From contig NZ_JAHZIL010000004.1 of assembly GCF_019443085.1 (NCBI RefSeq), positions 310,001 through 374,000 on the forward strand: a DNA stretch of 64,000 nucleotides. Direction: 5' to 3'. Positions 53,147 to 61,838 of this stretch are shown one piece after another; positions within the stretch are counted from its first letter, which is position 1; each line of letters starts with the position of its first letter. Both the position numbers and the translations under genes were made by a program. The notes under the pieces are model-generated. The model had not been told where the DNA came from. It saw nothing but the letters and a program-made list of their open reading frames with translations, and searched no databases. Origin of the DNA: Marinobacter sp. F4218 (lineage in GTDB: Bacteria; Pseudomonadota; Gammaproteobacteria; Pseudomonadales; Oleiphilaceae).

Positions 53147-53620
53147 TCACGCAATCGCCCGATTTTCCATTGGCTCGCGGGTACCCATGATGTAATCAAA
53201 CCAGGGCCTGGTCACACACCAGTTGGCGTCGGGATTCGACCCCATATGATGATCATAGTGCCAGGGCAGGTGTTCCCGGGCCCAGCCCGGATCAAGATGC
53301 GATTTCCGGTGGACGCGGTAGTAGTTCCAGGCGCAGTAATACAAGGTTCCCACATAGAAGGGGGCCACCGGCATCAGCGGCGTAACGGCGGCCGCACCCG
53401 CGACCAGGGCCGCCACTTCCTTGGTCTGGGCATTCCAGTTCCAGGGCGGTTCCCGGTAATCCTCATCCAGAAACCCGTTCTTGCGCACCTGACGGTGGTG
53501 GTCATGCCAGTGAAACGACCAGAAACTGTCGCGGTTGCGCCCCAAATTGTGCAGGACATGTTTGTGGAACACCCACTCGACCGCGTTAGCGGTAATCAGC
53601 CCCAACGGTATACCGATCAT
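53147..53620 (-). CDS. fatty acid hydroxylase/sterol desaturase superfamily protein
   Basis: A 157-residue membrane protein with a diiron His-box set: HKHVLH, FHWHDHHRQ, YRVHRKSH and HLPWHYDHHMG. The pattern belongs to the fatty acid hydroxylase/carotenoid hydroxylase superfamily, but the protein is short. AGGAGG precedes ATG 53620. The substrate could be a fatty acid, sterol-like lipid or carotenoid; none of the neighbours decides it. Confidence 0.85.
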   Translation of the reverse strand: MIGIPLGLITANAVEWVFHKHVLHNLGRNRDSFWSFHWHDHHRQVRKNGFLDEDYREPPWNWNAQTKEVAALVAGAAAVTPLMPVAPFYVGTLYYCAWNYYRVHRKSHLDPGWAREHLPWHYDHHMGSNPDANWCVTRPWFDYIMGTREPMENRAIA

Positions 53621-53925
53621 GATGGCCTCCTGTTCTTGTTTTCGAAACCTGTGGTGACACATTCGATAGCAAACGCTCTTTTGCCGTCGGTTTCCATGAC
53701 CGAAATGCCGGAAAATGCCCGGATAAAAAGAATTACAAAGTCATTGACATGGAAAATGCAAAACTTCCGAACGCTAACCCTATGATTCACAAAGGACGAC
53801 TTACAGGAAGTCACAAAAACCAATACAAACAACGACTCTACTGCCATTTTTTAACGTCATGTAGAACTTCTCTGCATAGTACACGCCCCAAAGATGGGCT
53901 ATTGTTGAAGGATAAGAATTCATGG
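53621..53925. other. AT-rich divergent gap between hydroxylase and dacB
   Basis: A 305-base non-coding gap, AT-rich compared with both flanking genes. It must hold the promoters of two divergent genes. I see a TTGACA at 53744-53749 but no well-spaced -10 partner. A minus-strand open frame of 76 codons here lacks a ribosome-binding site and coding character. No repeat or tRNA is present. Confidence 0.5.
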
Positions 53926-55506
53926 ATGGTTAGCAGGATGATTTGGGGTATGCGACGCGCTCACACGACAGGTAACCTTGGGTCGATTTTCAAACGAACG
54001 GTCGTGGCAACGAGCGCGGCACTGGCTGTGGCTGCGAGCCCCGCCCTGCTGGCTCTGGACAAAGACGACTCCAGCTTTTCCTCGGCTCGAGTCTGGAGCA
54101 GCCAGGTCCGCGATTATGCCGTCAAATCGCTCAACGACGAAAACGCCCTGAGCATGGCGGCCATTCCGCTGAATGGCCCCGGGATCGACCAGTACATCAA
54201 CGCCGACGAATTGATGAGCCCCGGTTCCATCATGAAACTGGTGACGACCTATGCGGCACTGGAAATTCTCGGCCCAACCCATCATTGGGATACCGACTTC
54301 CTGACCGATGGTGAACTGGTCGGCGATACCCTCAAAGGCAATCTTTACGTCCGCTTCGGCGGGGATCCCAAGCTGACCATCGAGCGGCTCTGGGGCACGC
54401 TGCGCGAACTCCGCAGCATGGGTATCACCAGCATCGATGGCAACCTGGTGCTGGATGGAACCTATTTCGAAGTAGACGGCGGCTTCCCTGCGTTCGAGGA
54501 CAACGGCGACAATCCCCATGCGCCGTTCCTGGTTGAGCCCTCCGCCTACCTGACCAATCTCAACCTGCTGCACTTCCAGATTCGGGCGGATGAGCGAGGC
54601 ACCCAGGCCTGGAGCACGCCGTCACTGGATCAGGTAATGATTGATAACCGGGTAACCGCCACGGCCGAGGGCCCCTGCCCCCGCCGTCGCAACTTCGAGT
54701 GGGAGCCAATTTTCCACGATGACAACAAAGTCACCGTTCGGGTGACCGGAGAACTGCCCCAGGGGTGCCGCACCACCCGTTACCTGTCTCTGCTGCCCCA
54801 TGAGCAATACAGCGCCGGCCTGATTCGTTCCCTGCTCAATGAGACCGGGGTGGCTATAACCGGAAACGACACCGTGGGAACCACCCCGGAAGATGCCCGT
54901 CTGGTGCTGAAAACGACGTCGCCGGATCTGGTTACCATGGTGCGCGACATCAATAAGTGGAGCAGCAACGTGATGGCCCGCCAGATGTTGCTGACAATTG
55001 GTGCCGAGAACCGGCTGGATGAGGAGGCGGATGATCGCGTCGCCGGCATTCGCGTGATCTACGACTGGCTGGAGAAGAAAGGCATCAATACTGCCGGTAT
55101 GGTTATCGACAACGGCGCCGGCCTCAGCCGTCACGGCCGGATTACCGCGCGGCAGGGTGCTGAACTGCTGCAACACGCCTGGAACAGCCCCTTTGCTGCC
55201 GACCTCATGGCCTCCATGCCGATCATCGCCATGGACGGAACCATGGCTCGCCGGCTTCGCAACACAGGTATGGACGGCAGCGGCCGGATCAAGACCGGCT
55301 ACCTGGAGAACGTCCGCTCCATCGCCGGCTTTAGCCGGGATGAACACAACACCACCTGGGCCGTTGTCGGAATGGTGAACAATGACCCTGCCTGGAATGG
55401 CCAGTCTGTCCTGGATCGCATTCTCTACTCCCTGCATTACCGGCCACCCACCGGCACGGCCATTTCCCGGGCCGACTCGGGTTCGTCGAAAACGACCATT
55501 CAATAA
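53926..55506 (+). CDS. dacB: D-alanyl-D-alanine carboxypeptidase/endopeptidase DacB (PBP4)
   Basis: About 526 residues. A signal peptide (SAALAVAASPALLA), then the serine-type active site: SxxK as SPGSIMKLVTTYAAL, SxN as WSSNVMARQML and KTG as RIKTGYLENVRSIAG, with the large inserted domain of PBP4 between the first two. It cleaves peptide crosslinks and D-Ala stems in peptidoglycan. The frame opens upstream at 53749; the real start is uncertain, ATG 53926 or 53938, because AAGGA is 13 bases ahead of the first. Confidence 0.92.
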   Translation: MVSRMIWGMRRAHTTGNLGSIFKRTVVATSAALAVAASPALLALDKDDSSFSSARVWSSQVRDYAVKSLNDENALSMAAIPLNGPGIDQYINADELMSPGSIMKLVTTYAALEILGPTHHWDTDFLTDGELVGDTLKGNLYVRFGGDPKLTIERLWGTLRELRSMGITSIDGNLVLDGTYFEVDGGFPAFEDNGDNPHAPFLVEPSAYLTNLNLLHFQIRADERGTQAWSTPSLDQVMIDNRVTATAEGPCPRRRNFEWEPIFHDDNKVTVRVTGELPQGCRTTRYLSLLPHEQYSAGLIRSLLNETGVAITGNDTVGTTPEDARLVLKTTSPDLVTMVRDINKWSSNVMARQMLLTIGAENRLDEEADDRVAGIRVIYDWLEKKGINTAGMVIDNGAGLSRHGRITARQGAELLQHAWNSPFAADLMASMPIIAMDGTMARRLRNTGMDGSGRIKTGYLENVRSIAGFSRDEHNTTWAVVGMVNNDPAWNGQSVLDRILYSLHYRPPTGTAISRADSGSSKTTIQ

Positions 55507-55533
55507 AAAAGCCCCGGCCATGCCGGGGCTTTT
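55505..55533. terminator. bidirectional terminator between dacB and the DUF4397 gene
   Basis: GCCCCGGC and GCCGGGGC form an eight-base GC stem around CAT, flanked by six A residues on the left and four T residues on the right. It can end transcripts from both convergent genes. Confidence 0.9.
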
Positions 55534-55571
55534 CAGTTCTGACGCAGAGTGCGAAGCGATCAACAACCTGG

Positions 55572-56972
55572 TTATGGGCTCACAAAATCGTCCAACAGCG
55601 TAAGGCCAGCAATATCGGTCTCGGCGCCGGTCGCCAGGCGCGCAATGGCCGTGTATACACTTCCAGCGGCCAGCGTAATACTGCCGGTCTTGAGCAGCGG
55701 GCTGCCGTCGGTGGTTGTGATGAAGACCACATAGTCATCCTCCGGCACCTGCAAGTACCCGGATGAATCACCGAACTCGAAATCGTTCAGCGCCGGCTCA
55801 GAGTTGTTGATCTCCGTGGCAGATGCACCGCCTTCCGCTGTGGGAATCAGATAAACATCAACCACTCGCGCCTCAAATGCACCGTGAATCACCCTCAGTT
55901 TCGCCGCCGTTGCAATACTCCGGTTGTCATCGGCAGCAACGATCGCCTGAATGCTGCTGTCGGCCACGGTTCCAGCCGCAATCACAGTGAACACATCACC
56001 CAAGGCCAAACTGAGTGTTTCATCAATGGCTGCAGTGGTCCCCCCTGTCCCGGTGACAATGATCTGATTCTCACCCGCGCCAAGCGGGACATAATCCCCC
56101 GTCACCGGCGCAGCGGGAACAGTGTCAGGGAACTCCAGACCAACAATCGCCGCGACATCAACGCCGGGCGATCCATTAACGTAAATATCCACCGGGCCGA
56201 CATCCGATGAATTATGAACGGCCCGGATACCAGCTCCGGTATTGGTATCCAGAATCTCGGTTACCGCATCGCCGTCTATGGCGATGAGGCTCACGGGTGC
56301 TTCGCCAGAAACGGTGTTATCAACCGCACCGATCAGCAAATCAGCTCCCGCCTGCAGTGGCACCGTTCCGCTGTCATAGACCACCGTATCCGCCCCCGCA
56401 GGGGTCACCCGAATCTGGTAGTCACCCGCTGGCACCTCAAGCGGCCCTACGCTCTCTTTGAAGGCAAAGGTAAAGGTGGCTTCGTCAGGCAGTGCTGCGC
56501 CTGCCGCCGTCACATAAACATCCACCGGTCCAGCCGCGGCAGCCTGGGCGCCGGGGGAAAGGTGGGCAACGCGAAGGCGCACAGAATTCGCCGAATCCCG
56601 GCTTCCGTCGTCCGTGAGGATGAGCGGTTCGATGGTCTGGTCGCCGACCTTGCCCACCGCAATTACGTCATAACTGGTATCAAACCGGAGCGATGCATCC
56701 GCCTCGATCACGGTAGCGGTTTCACCGCCGGGGAGAATCCCGTCAACAGCGATGGTCGCACTCCCGGACCTCGGGTTCAGAACTGCGGCCTGCTTGAAAT
56801 CTGCGCCTGAAACCACGGTATCGTCATTCAGGCGGACATTAACGGCCGGCGCATCAGAGGAGGCATGTACCACCCGGACGCTGGTATTTGTAGGATCGTC
56901 ATCATCGTCAAAACAACCGGAAAGCAGAACGCTCCCGGCTACCACTAACGGCAAGGCAAGTTTTGTATTCAT
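55572..56972 (-). CDS. DUF4397 domain lipoprotein with four repeats
   Basis: A 466-residue lipoprotein. Lipobox LLSGC is followed by an Asp-rich spacer (FDDDDDPTN). Four diverged DUF4397 repeats open with VRVVHASSDAPAVNVRL, VRLRVAHLSPGAQ, GIRAVHNSSDVGPVDIYV and LRVIHGAFEARVVDVYL, each starting with the V-x-H core. The Asp run after the lipid Cys is typical of outer-membrane, surface-exposed lipoproteins. ATG 56972 follows AGGAACAGGAC; the 57062 start would add an unrelated basic segment. Function unknown. Confidence 0.85.
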   Translation of the reverse strand: MNTKLALPLVVAGSVLLSGCFDDDDDPTNTSVRVVHASSDAPAVNVRLNDDTVVSGADFKQAAVLNPRSGSATIAVDGILPGGETATVIEADASLRFDTSYDVIAVGKVGDQTIEPLILTDDGSRDSANSVRLRVAHLSPGAQAAAAGPVDVYVTAAGAALPDEATFTFAFKESVGPLEVPAGDYQIRVTPAGADTVVYDSGTVPLQAGADLLIGAVDNTVSGEAPVSLIAIDGDAVTEILDTNTGAGIRAVHNSSDVGPVDIYVNGSPGVDVAAIVGLEFPDTVPAAPVTGDYVPLGAGENQIIVTGTGGTTAAIDETLSLALGDVFTVIAAGTVADSSIQAIVAADDNRSIATAAKLRVIHGAFEARVVDVYLIPTAEGGASATEINNSEPALNDFEFGDSSGYLQVPEDDYVVFITTTDGSPLLKTGSITLAAGSVYTAIARLATGAETDIAGLTLLDDFVSP

Positions 56973-57130
56973 TGTCCTGTTCCTCGATTGCTGAGGTTGA
57001 TTACCAAGGTGAAGTGGTTCGAACCTGCACTCATTCATTCCATGAACTGTGCTTACCAGCAATCTACGGGGCCTCCGAACAATCGGATTAACACGATTTT
57101 ACATTTGAGCGAACAGGTGTTTTCCAGCAA

Positions 57131-57373
57131 TCATGACTCAAACAGGCGGAGCGTCCCCTCCGTCAGGCGGCCCGCCAGCGGCGCGATGAAAGTGACCAAA
57201 GGAAACGCAACCGCCCAGGCAACCAGGCCGGCCGTGGCCCAGCGAGCGGGGAAGCCGGCATCAATACCGGTATTGAGAAACGTGATCACACCCGACATCA
57301 GAAAAGACATTATTCCAGACATATAGACGCCAAAGACGAGTTGGCGAACGCGTGCAGGCTTTATCCTGCGCAT
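57131..57373 (-). CDS. DUF2798 family small membrane protein
   Basis: An 80-residue protein with two helices: RQLVFGVYMSGIMSFLMSGVITFLNTG and WATAGLVAWAVAFPLVTFIAPLAGRLT. These match DUF2798. The family is common in marine gammaproteobacteria with no known role. It is monocistronic and divergent from the DUF6279 lipoprotein. Confidence 0.82.
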   Translation of the reverse strand: MRRIKPARVRQLVFGVYMSGIMSFLMSGVITFLNTGIDAGFPARWATAGLVAWAVAFPLVTFIAPLAGRLTEGTLRLFES

Positions 57374-57514
57374 AATACCTCCAGCGGGATCACCCGGATT
57401 GTGGACACCCCATCCGAAAACAAGGGAATGTCGTACACTGAGTCAGAAAGGGATACGCATTTTAGTAAGCTTGCGATCTTTTTGCGAGAGCCCTGTTCAC
57501 CTCGGCGAGATACT

Positions 57515-58420
57515 ATGAACAGTCCAAACTCCTGTCCACCTGGCAGCATCCGCTGGATCGCAATCATCTGCGCCAGCCTGATGATCGTGTCGGGCTGCAG
57601 CTCGACCCGAACGGCCTACCGATACGCGGATTGGGGTATCGTCTGGTGGGTTGAGGATTATGTCACCCTGACCGATGCCCAGGCAGCTCAACTCAACGCC
57701 GGTATCGATCAGCTACGGCAGTGGCATTGCTCCCGGGAACTGCCCCGATACGGACGTTGGCTCGAGTCCCTGGAAACCGACGTTCGGCAGCGAGACCTCG
57801 ACCCGGACACCATCGCCTATCATCAGGAACAGCTCTTCGGCTTTTTCCCGCCACTCTTGGACAAAGCCACGCCCATCGCCACCGACTTGCTGGCCAGCCT
57901 GACCGACGCCCAGGTCCGGGAGCTGGCCGAGAACATGGAAGATAGCCAGCGTGAGCGGGAAGAGGAGTATCTCTCTGACAGCATGAACGAGACCGCCTCG
58001 GCCCGGGCCGAACGGACCGAAGAGCGAGTGGAACGGTGGCTGGGCGACCTGAACGGAACGCAGAAGAGGATTGTCGCCGAATGGTCGGAACAACGGGGAC
58101 GGCAGACAGAAATCTGGCTGGAGGGCCGGCGAAAATGGCAACTGGCCTTGCTTGAGGCACTTGAGCGGCGCAATGCCCCCGGCTTCGCGGCCGACGTCGA
58201 GCGACTGATCAAGGATTCGGAGGAAATCCGGGGCGAAGAGTATCAGGCCATGATGGTCGACAGCCGGGCCGCCATGAAGACCCTCATGCATGATCTGATT
58301 GAGGCGGGCAACTCAACTCACCTCGCACACCTGCAGAACCGGGCGGCTGAACTGAACAGCGACTTCGAAGCCCTGACCTGCTCGGCGGGCTCCGAAGTCG
58401 CGAGTAGCGCTAGCGATTAA
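57515..58420 (+). CDS. DUF6279 family lipoprotein
   Basis: A 301-residue lipoprotein. Signal peptide IRWIAIICASLMIVSGC ends in a lipobox. The mature part starts TAYRYADWGIVWWVEDYVTLTDAQ, the DUF6279 signature, and is almost wholly helical and charged (EDSQREREEEYLSDSMNETASARAERTEERVERWL). ATG 57515 lies after GAG; the frame opens earlier at 57341. Role unknown. Its last four bases overlap the convergent SDR gene. Confidence 0.85.
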   Translation: MNSPNSCPPGSIRWIAIICASLMIVSGCSSTRTAYRYADWGIVWWVEDYVTLTDAQAAQLNAGIDQLRQWHCSRELPRYGRWLESLETDVRQRDLDPDTIAYHQEQLFGFFPPLLDKATPIATDLLASLTDAQVRELAENMEDSQREREEEYLSDSMNETASARAERTEERVERWLGDLNGTQKRIVAEWSEQRGRQTEIWLEGRRKWQLALLEALERRNAPGFAADVERLIKDSEEIRGEEYQAMMVDSRAAMKTLMHDLIEAGNSTHLAHLQNRAAELNSDFEALTCSAGSEVASSASD

Positions 58421-59187
58421 ACCGTCAGGTAACCGCCATCCGCATTAATACAGGCGCCGGTGGTGTAGCTGGAGGCACCGGACACCAGGTACAGAACCGT
58501 GCCCGCCATCTCATCAGGATCGGCCACGCGCTTCATGGGAATATGCGCCATGGCCTGCTTCTTGATTGCCTCATTGGTGGTCAGCGCGCTGGCAAATTTG
58601 GTATCAGTCAGGCCCGGCAGCAGCGCGTTTACGCGTATGTTCTGCTGGCCCAGTTCCATGGCAAACGACTTGGTCATGGAGATAACCGCGGCTTTGGTGA
58701 TGGAATAGATGCCCTGGAAATGCCCCGGGTTAACACCGTTCACCGAGGCAACGTTCACGATGGCACCGCCACCGGCCTTCTTCATCATCTGGGCGCCGCG
58801 GGCGCACATGAAGAAATAGCCCCGGATGTTCACATCGACCGTTTTGTTGAATGCACCGAGATCGGTATCCTCAACTGGCCCGAAATAGGGATTCGAGGCG
58901 GCGTTGTTGACCAGAATGTCGAGCTTGCCGTGTTCTTTCTCGATGTGCGCCCAGATCTTTTCGATCTGATCCATCTCGCCAATGTGGCAGGCATGGGCTT
59001 CGGCGCTGCCACCAGCTTCACGGATGCTGCTGGCGACCGCTTCGCAGCCATCAATCTTGCGGCTGCTGACAATGACGTGGGCCCCGTAATTGGCCAGCGT
59101 GCGCGCAATGCTTTCACCAATGCCCCGGCTGGCGCCGGTAATCAGGGCGACCTTGCCGGTCAGATCAAACAGGTCTTTATTGCTCAT
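58417..59187 (-). CDS. SDR family oxidoreductase (last gene of acyl-CoA operon)
   Basis: A 256-residue classical SDR. TGASRGIGESIA binds NAD(P), LVNNAASNPYFG is the NNA motif, active-site Ser is in NVASVNG, and YSITKAAVISMTKSFA holds Tyr-xxx-Lys. ACINADGGYLTV ends it in the standard way. As the last gene of a run that starts with an acyl-CoA dehydrogenase, it probably reduces or oxidises a hydroxyacyl or ketoacyl substrate. SDRs with the IRGYFFMCARGAQMM helix are common in fatty-acid loci. Confidence 0.9.
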   Translation of the reverse strand: MSNKDLFDLTGKVALITGASRGIGESIARTLANYGAHVIVSSRKIDGCEAVASSIREAGGSAEAHACHIGEMDQIEKIWAHIEKEHGKLDILVNNAASNPYFGPVEDTDLGAFNKTVDVNIRGYFFMCARGAQMMKKAGGGAIVNVASVNGVNPGHFQGIYSITKAAVISMTKSFAMELGQQNIRVNALLPGLTDTKFASALTTNEAIKKQAMAHIPMKRVADPDEMAGTVLYLVSGASSYTTGACINADGGYLTV

Positions 59188-59203
59188 TCACACACCTCAA
59201 TCG

Positions 59204-59893
59204 TTATCGGAAGGTCACCAGGGCGGGGTCTTCCGCTTCCAGGTGACTGTAATTGTTGAACACCGACAGGCTGCGGCGGGGCCCGGAGTAAAGCACGCGG
59301 CTGACACTGGTGTTGGCGATGACCTCGTTGAGTGCCAGAGCGCGTTTGTCGTCCAGTTCCAACAGGTGCTGACAAATCACCGAGATCGGACCACCGGAGG
59401 TAGCCACCAGAACATCGCCGCCATCGGCGAACTCGATCATCTCGTCAAAGGCCTGCAGCACCCTGGCCTTGAAGTCCGGCCAGGTCTCGTCGTATTCGTG
59501 ATCGTGCTCGCCCGAGGCCCAGCGACGGACCGCCTGGACGAAAGCCTCCTGAAACGCCCTCGCCGGTTTCGGGAAGGACTGGAGGTCCCTGGCCATTACC
59601 GTCCGATCACTCCACGCCGGGCGAAAGCGAGTGACCACCTCGTTATGGTCAAACTCGTTGAATCCAGGGACAACCTGCATGTCCGGCAGCTGGCTGCCAT
59701 ATCCGGTAGCGATGGCCTCGACCGTTTCCCGGTGCCGTTCCAGATTGCCGCCAAAAACGGCATCGGGCGTCACCTTACCAACCAACCAGCGACCAAGTGA
59801 CCGCCCCTGCTCCCAACCGGTCGGCGAAAGCTGATCGTAGTTGGCCTTGCCGAAGCTGGCCTGTCCGTGACGAACCAGATACACCGTAGCCAT
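59204..59893 (-). CDS. histidine-phosphatase-superfamily protein with altered second motif
   Basis: A 229-residue phosphoglycerate-mutase-like protein. The first catalytic motif LVRHGQASFG is intact, with Arg in NLERHRETV and the FNEFDHNEV acid segment. The second catalytic His, normally in an HGG sequence, is replaced: LVATSGGPISVICQHLL has Ser before Gly-Gly. Activity may therefore be changed. It starts at ATG 59893, overlapping the stop of the kinase gene by one base (TAATG). Position suggests a phosphate-handling partner to the kinase. Confidence 0.85.
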   Translation of the reverse strand: MATVYLVRHGQASFGKANYDQLSPTGWEQGRSLGRWLVGKVTPDAVFGGNLERHRETVEAIATGYGSQLPDMQVVPGFNEFDHNEVVTRFRPAWSDRTVMARDLQSFPKPARAFQEAFVQAVRRWASGEHDHEYDETWPDFKARVLQAFDEMIEFADGGDVLVATSGGPISVICQHLLELDDKRALALNEVIANTSVSRVLYSGPRRSLSVFNNYSHLEAEDPALVTFR

Positions 59894-60957
59894 TACAGTG
59901 AACTCTCGGCGATCAGCCGCTGACACCGCTTTTCCAGATAGTTGGCAGCGTGGCCGAAGGCAGCAAACCGCTTATCCTTGGTCTGGCCATGGTAGAAACG
60001 GTAATAGATCTGCTGGATGATCACCGCCAGCCGGAACAGACCATAGATTTCATAGAAGTCGAAGTTATCGACCCGGAAGCCCGACTTCTCCATGTAATAC
60101 TCGACTACCTCTTTGCGGCTCAGCATGCCCGGCCGGTGCGTGGGCTGGCGCCGCAGCATCTGGAACGGCCCTTCATCATCAGCTTCGATCCAGTAGGCAA
60201 GACTGTTGCCGAGATCCATCAGTGGATCACCAATGGTCGCCATTTCCCAGTCCAGTACGCCAATGACTTCGAAGGGGTTATCCGGATTCAGCACCACATT
60301 GTCGAAGCGGAAATCGTTATGGATAACGACCTGGGCAATATCATCGGGCATCTTGTCGTTGAGCCAGGCCATGACCGACTCGAAATCACCGACATCCTCC
60401 GTGCGGGCCTTGCGGAACCGGTCGCTCCAGCCACCGATCTGGCGCTGAACGTATCCCTCGCCCTTGCCGAGCTTGTCGAGACCAGTGGCCTTGGCATCCA
60501 CCCGATGCAGATCCACCAGCTTGTCGATCACGTTCAGGCACAGCTTGCGGGTATCGGCTTCGCTCAACTCAAAGCCTTTCGGGAAATCCTGGCGCAGGAT
60601 GATGCCTTTGAGGCGCTCCATCACATAGAAATCGCACCCCAGCACATCGTGGTCATCGCAAATGGCGATGATGTTCGGGACATAGGGATAGACAGGCTTC
60701 AGAGCCTGCATCACTTTTGCTTCGCGGAGCATGTCATGAGCGGACTTGGCGATCTTGCCAAACGGGGGACGCCGCAGCACAAACGAGCGATCGCCATAAT
60801 CCACCTGATAGGTCAGGTTGGACGCACCGCCCGGATACTGGCGAATTTCAGGTTCACCCCCGAGGTCCGGCATGGACTGTTTCATGAACCGGTCCACGGC
60901 CGCTACATCCAGCTCCTCGCCTTCGCGAACATCCATCGCCTGATCAATCTCAGTCAT
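59893..60957 (-). CDS. APH-type phosphotransferase (ACAD10/11- and LvaA-like)
   Basis: A 354-residue aminoglycoside-phosphotransferase-fold kinase. N-terminal ASNLTYQVDYGDRSFVLRRPPFG forms the nucleotide loop; the catalytic loop VVIHNDFRFDNVVL gives the Asp and Asn; GVLDWEMATIGDPLMDLG supplies the metal-binding Asp. These sequences match the APH branch fused to ACAD in eukaryotic ACAD10/11 and the LvaA kinase, not aminoglycoside resistance. It is predicted to phosphorylate a hydroxyl on an acyl-CoA. Co-translated with the phosphatase-like gene. Confidence 0.9.
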   Translation of the reverse strand: MTEIDQAMDVREGEELDVAAVDRFMKQSMPDLGGEPEIRQYPGGASNLTYQVDYGDRSFVLRRPPFGKIAKSAHDMLREAKVMQALKPVYPYVPNIIAICDDHDVLGCDFYVMERLKGIILRQDFPKGFELSEADTRKLCLNVIDKLVDLHRVDAKATGLDKLGKGEGYVQRQIGGWSDRFRKARTEDVGDFESVMAWLNDKMPDDIAQVVIHNDFRFDNVVLNPDNPFEVIGVLDWEMATIGDPLMDLGNSLAYWIEADDEGPFQMLRRQPTHRPGMLSRKEVVEYYMEKSGFRVDNFDFYEIYGLFRLAVIIQQIYYRFYHGQTKDKRFAAFGHAANYLEKRCQRLIAESSL

Positions 60958-60993
60958 TCAGGGCTCTCCTATTCTGTTACCTGCCGGTTTGCC

Positions 60994-61815
60994 TCAGGCC
61001 TTGGCCATGCCGCCCATTTTGCTCATCCAGCGTTTGCTTTCCTTGTACATCAACCAGTCGAAGGCCTTGGGCGCATGTCGCTTAAGTAGCCACATACGCC
61101 GTTCTTTCGTGTGAGGCAATACCCAGAAGCTCTTGTCTTTCACCGACCGCACGATATCCTCAGCCACGTCCTCAGCGGTGATGTTGGACCGCTTCATCAG
61201 TTTATTCACGTTCTGCTGCACGCCGGGCAGATCTGACCTCATGCTGCTGGCCAGGTTGGTCTGGAAAAATGCCGGGCAGACACAACTCACATGAATGCCA
61301 TCACTGCGCAATTCCTGACTCAATGTCTCGGACAACGCAATAACTCCTGCCTTGGATACATTGTAGCTATTCATCAACGGCGCCAGCATCAACCCGGCCA
61401 TGGAGGCAATGTTCACAAACGTGCCTGAGCCCTGCTTCTTGAACTGGGGCGTAAACGCCTTACAGCCGCGCACAACACCCAACACGTTGATGTCCAGGAT
61501 CCACTCCCAGTCGGCCATGGTGGTGTCTTCGATAGAACCCGCCGAAGCAACACCAGCGTTGTTCACCACCACGTCTACCCCACCCCACCTGGCGGTCAGA
61601 TCGTCACAGATTTTCTCGAGATCCGTCAGCCGGCGAACATCGCACTCCACGAAGTAGCCTTCGCCACCGGCGTTGTTGATCTCCTGTTGCACGCTGGCAC
61701 CCTGCTCCGGATTGATGTCACCGATGCAGACTTTGGCGCCCTCTTTAGCGTAACGCAGGGCGATGGCGCGACCGAGACCGCTCGCGCCGCCCGTGATAAA
61801 TACTCTCTGTGTCAT
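60994..61815 (-). CDS. SDR family oxidoreductase (second gene of acyl-CoA operon)
   Basis: A 273-residue SDR. TGGASGLGRAIALRY is the cofactor motif, NNAGVAS follows, active residues lie in NIASMAG and YNVSKAGVIALSETLSQEL. The C-terminal tail LKRHAPKAFDWLMYKESKRWMSKM is basic and amphipathic, typical of membrane-associated SDRs acting on lipid substrates. It lies 23 bases after the acyl-CoA dehydrogenase and 36 before the kinase gene, all on the same strand. Substrate unknown. Confidence 0.88.
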   Translation of the reverse strand: MTQRVFITGGASGLGRAIALRYAKEGAKVCIGDINPEQGASVQQEINNAGGEGYFVECDVRRLTDLEKICDDLTARWGGVDVVVNNAGVASAGSIEDTTMADWEWILDINVLGVVRGCKAFTPQFKKQGSGTFVNIASMAGLMLAPLMNSYNVSKAGVIALSETLSQELRSDGIHVSCVCPAFFQTNLASSMRSDLPGVQQNVNKLMKRSNITAEDVAEDIVRSVKDKSFWVLPHTKERRMWLLKRHAPKAFDWLMYKESKRWMSKMGGMAKA

Positions 61816-61838
61816 AGTGTTTCCGTCTCGCTGGAGGT

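Noticed and set aside
53617..53847. 76-codon minus-strand frame in the dacB upstream gap
   Set aside because: No ribosome-binding site, AT-rich composition unlike local genes and overlap with the hydroxylase start.
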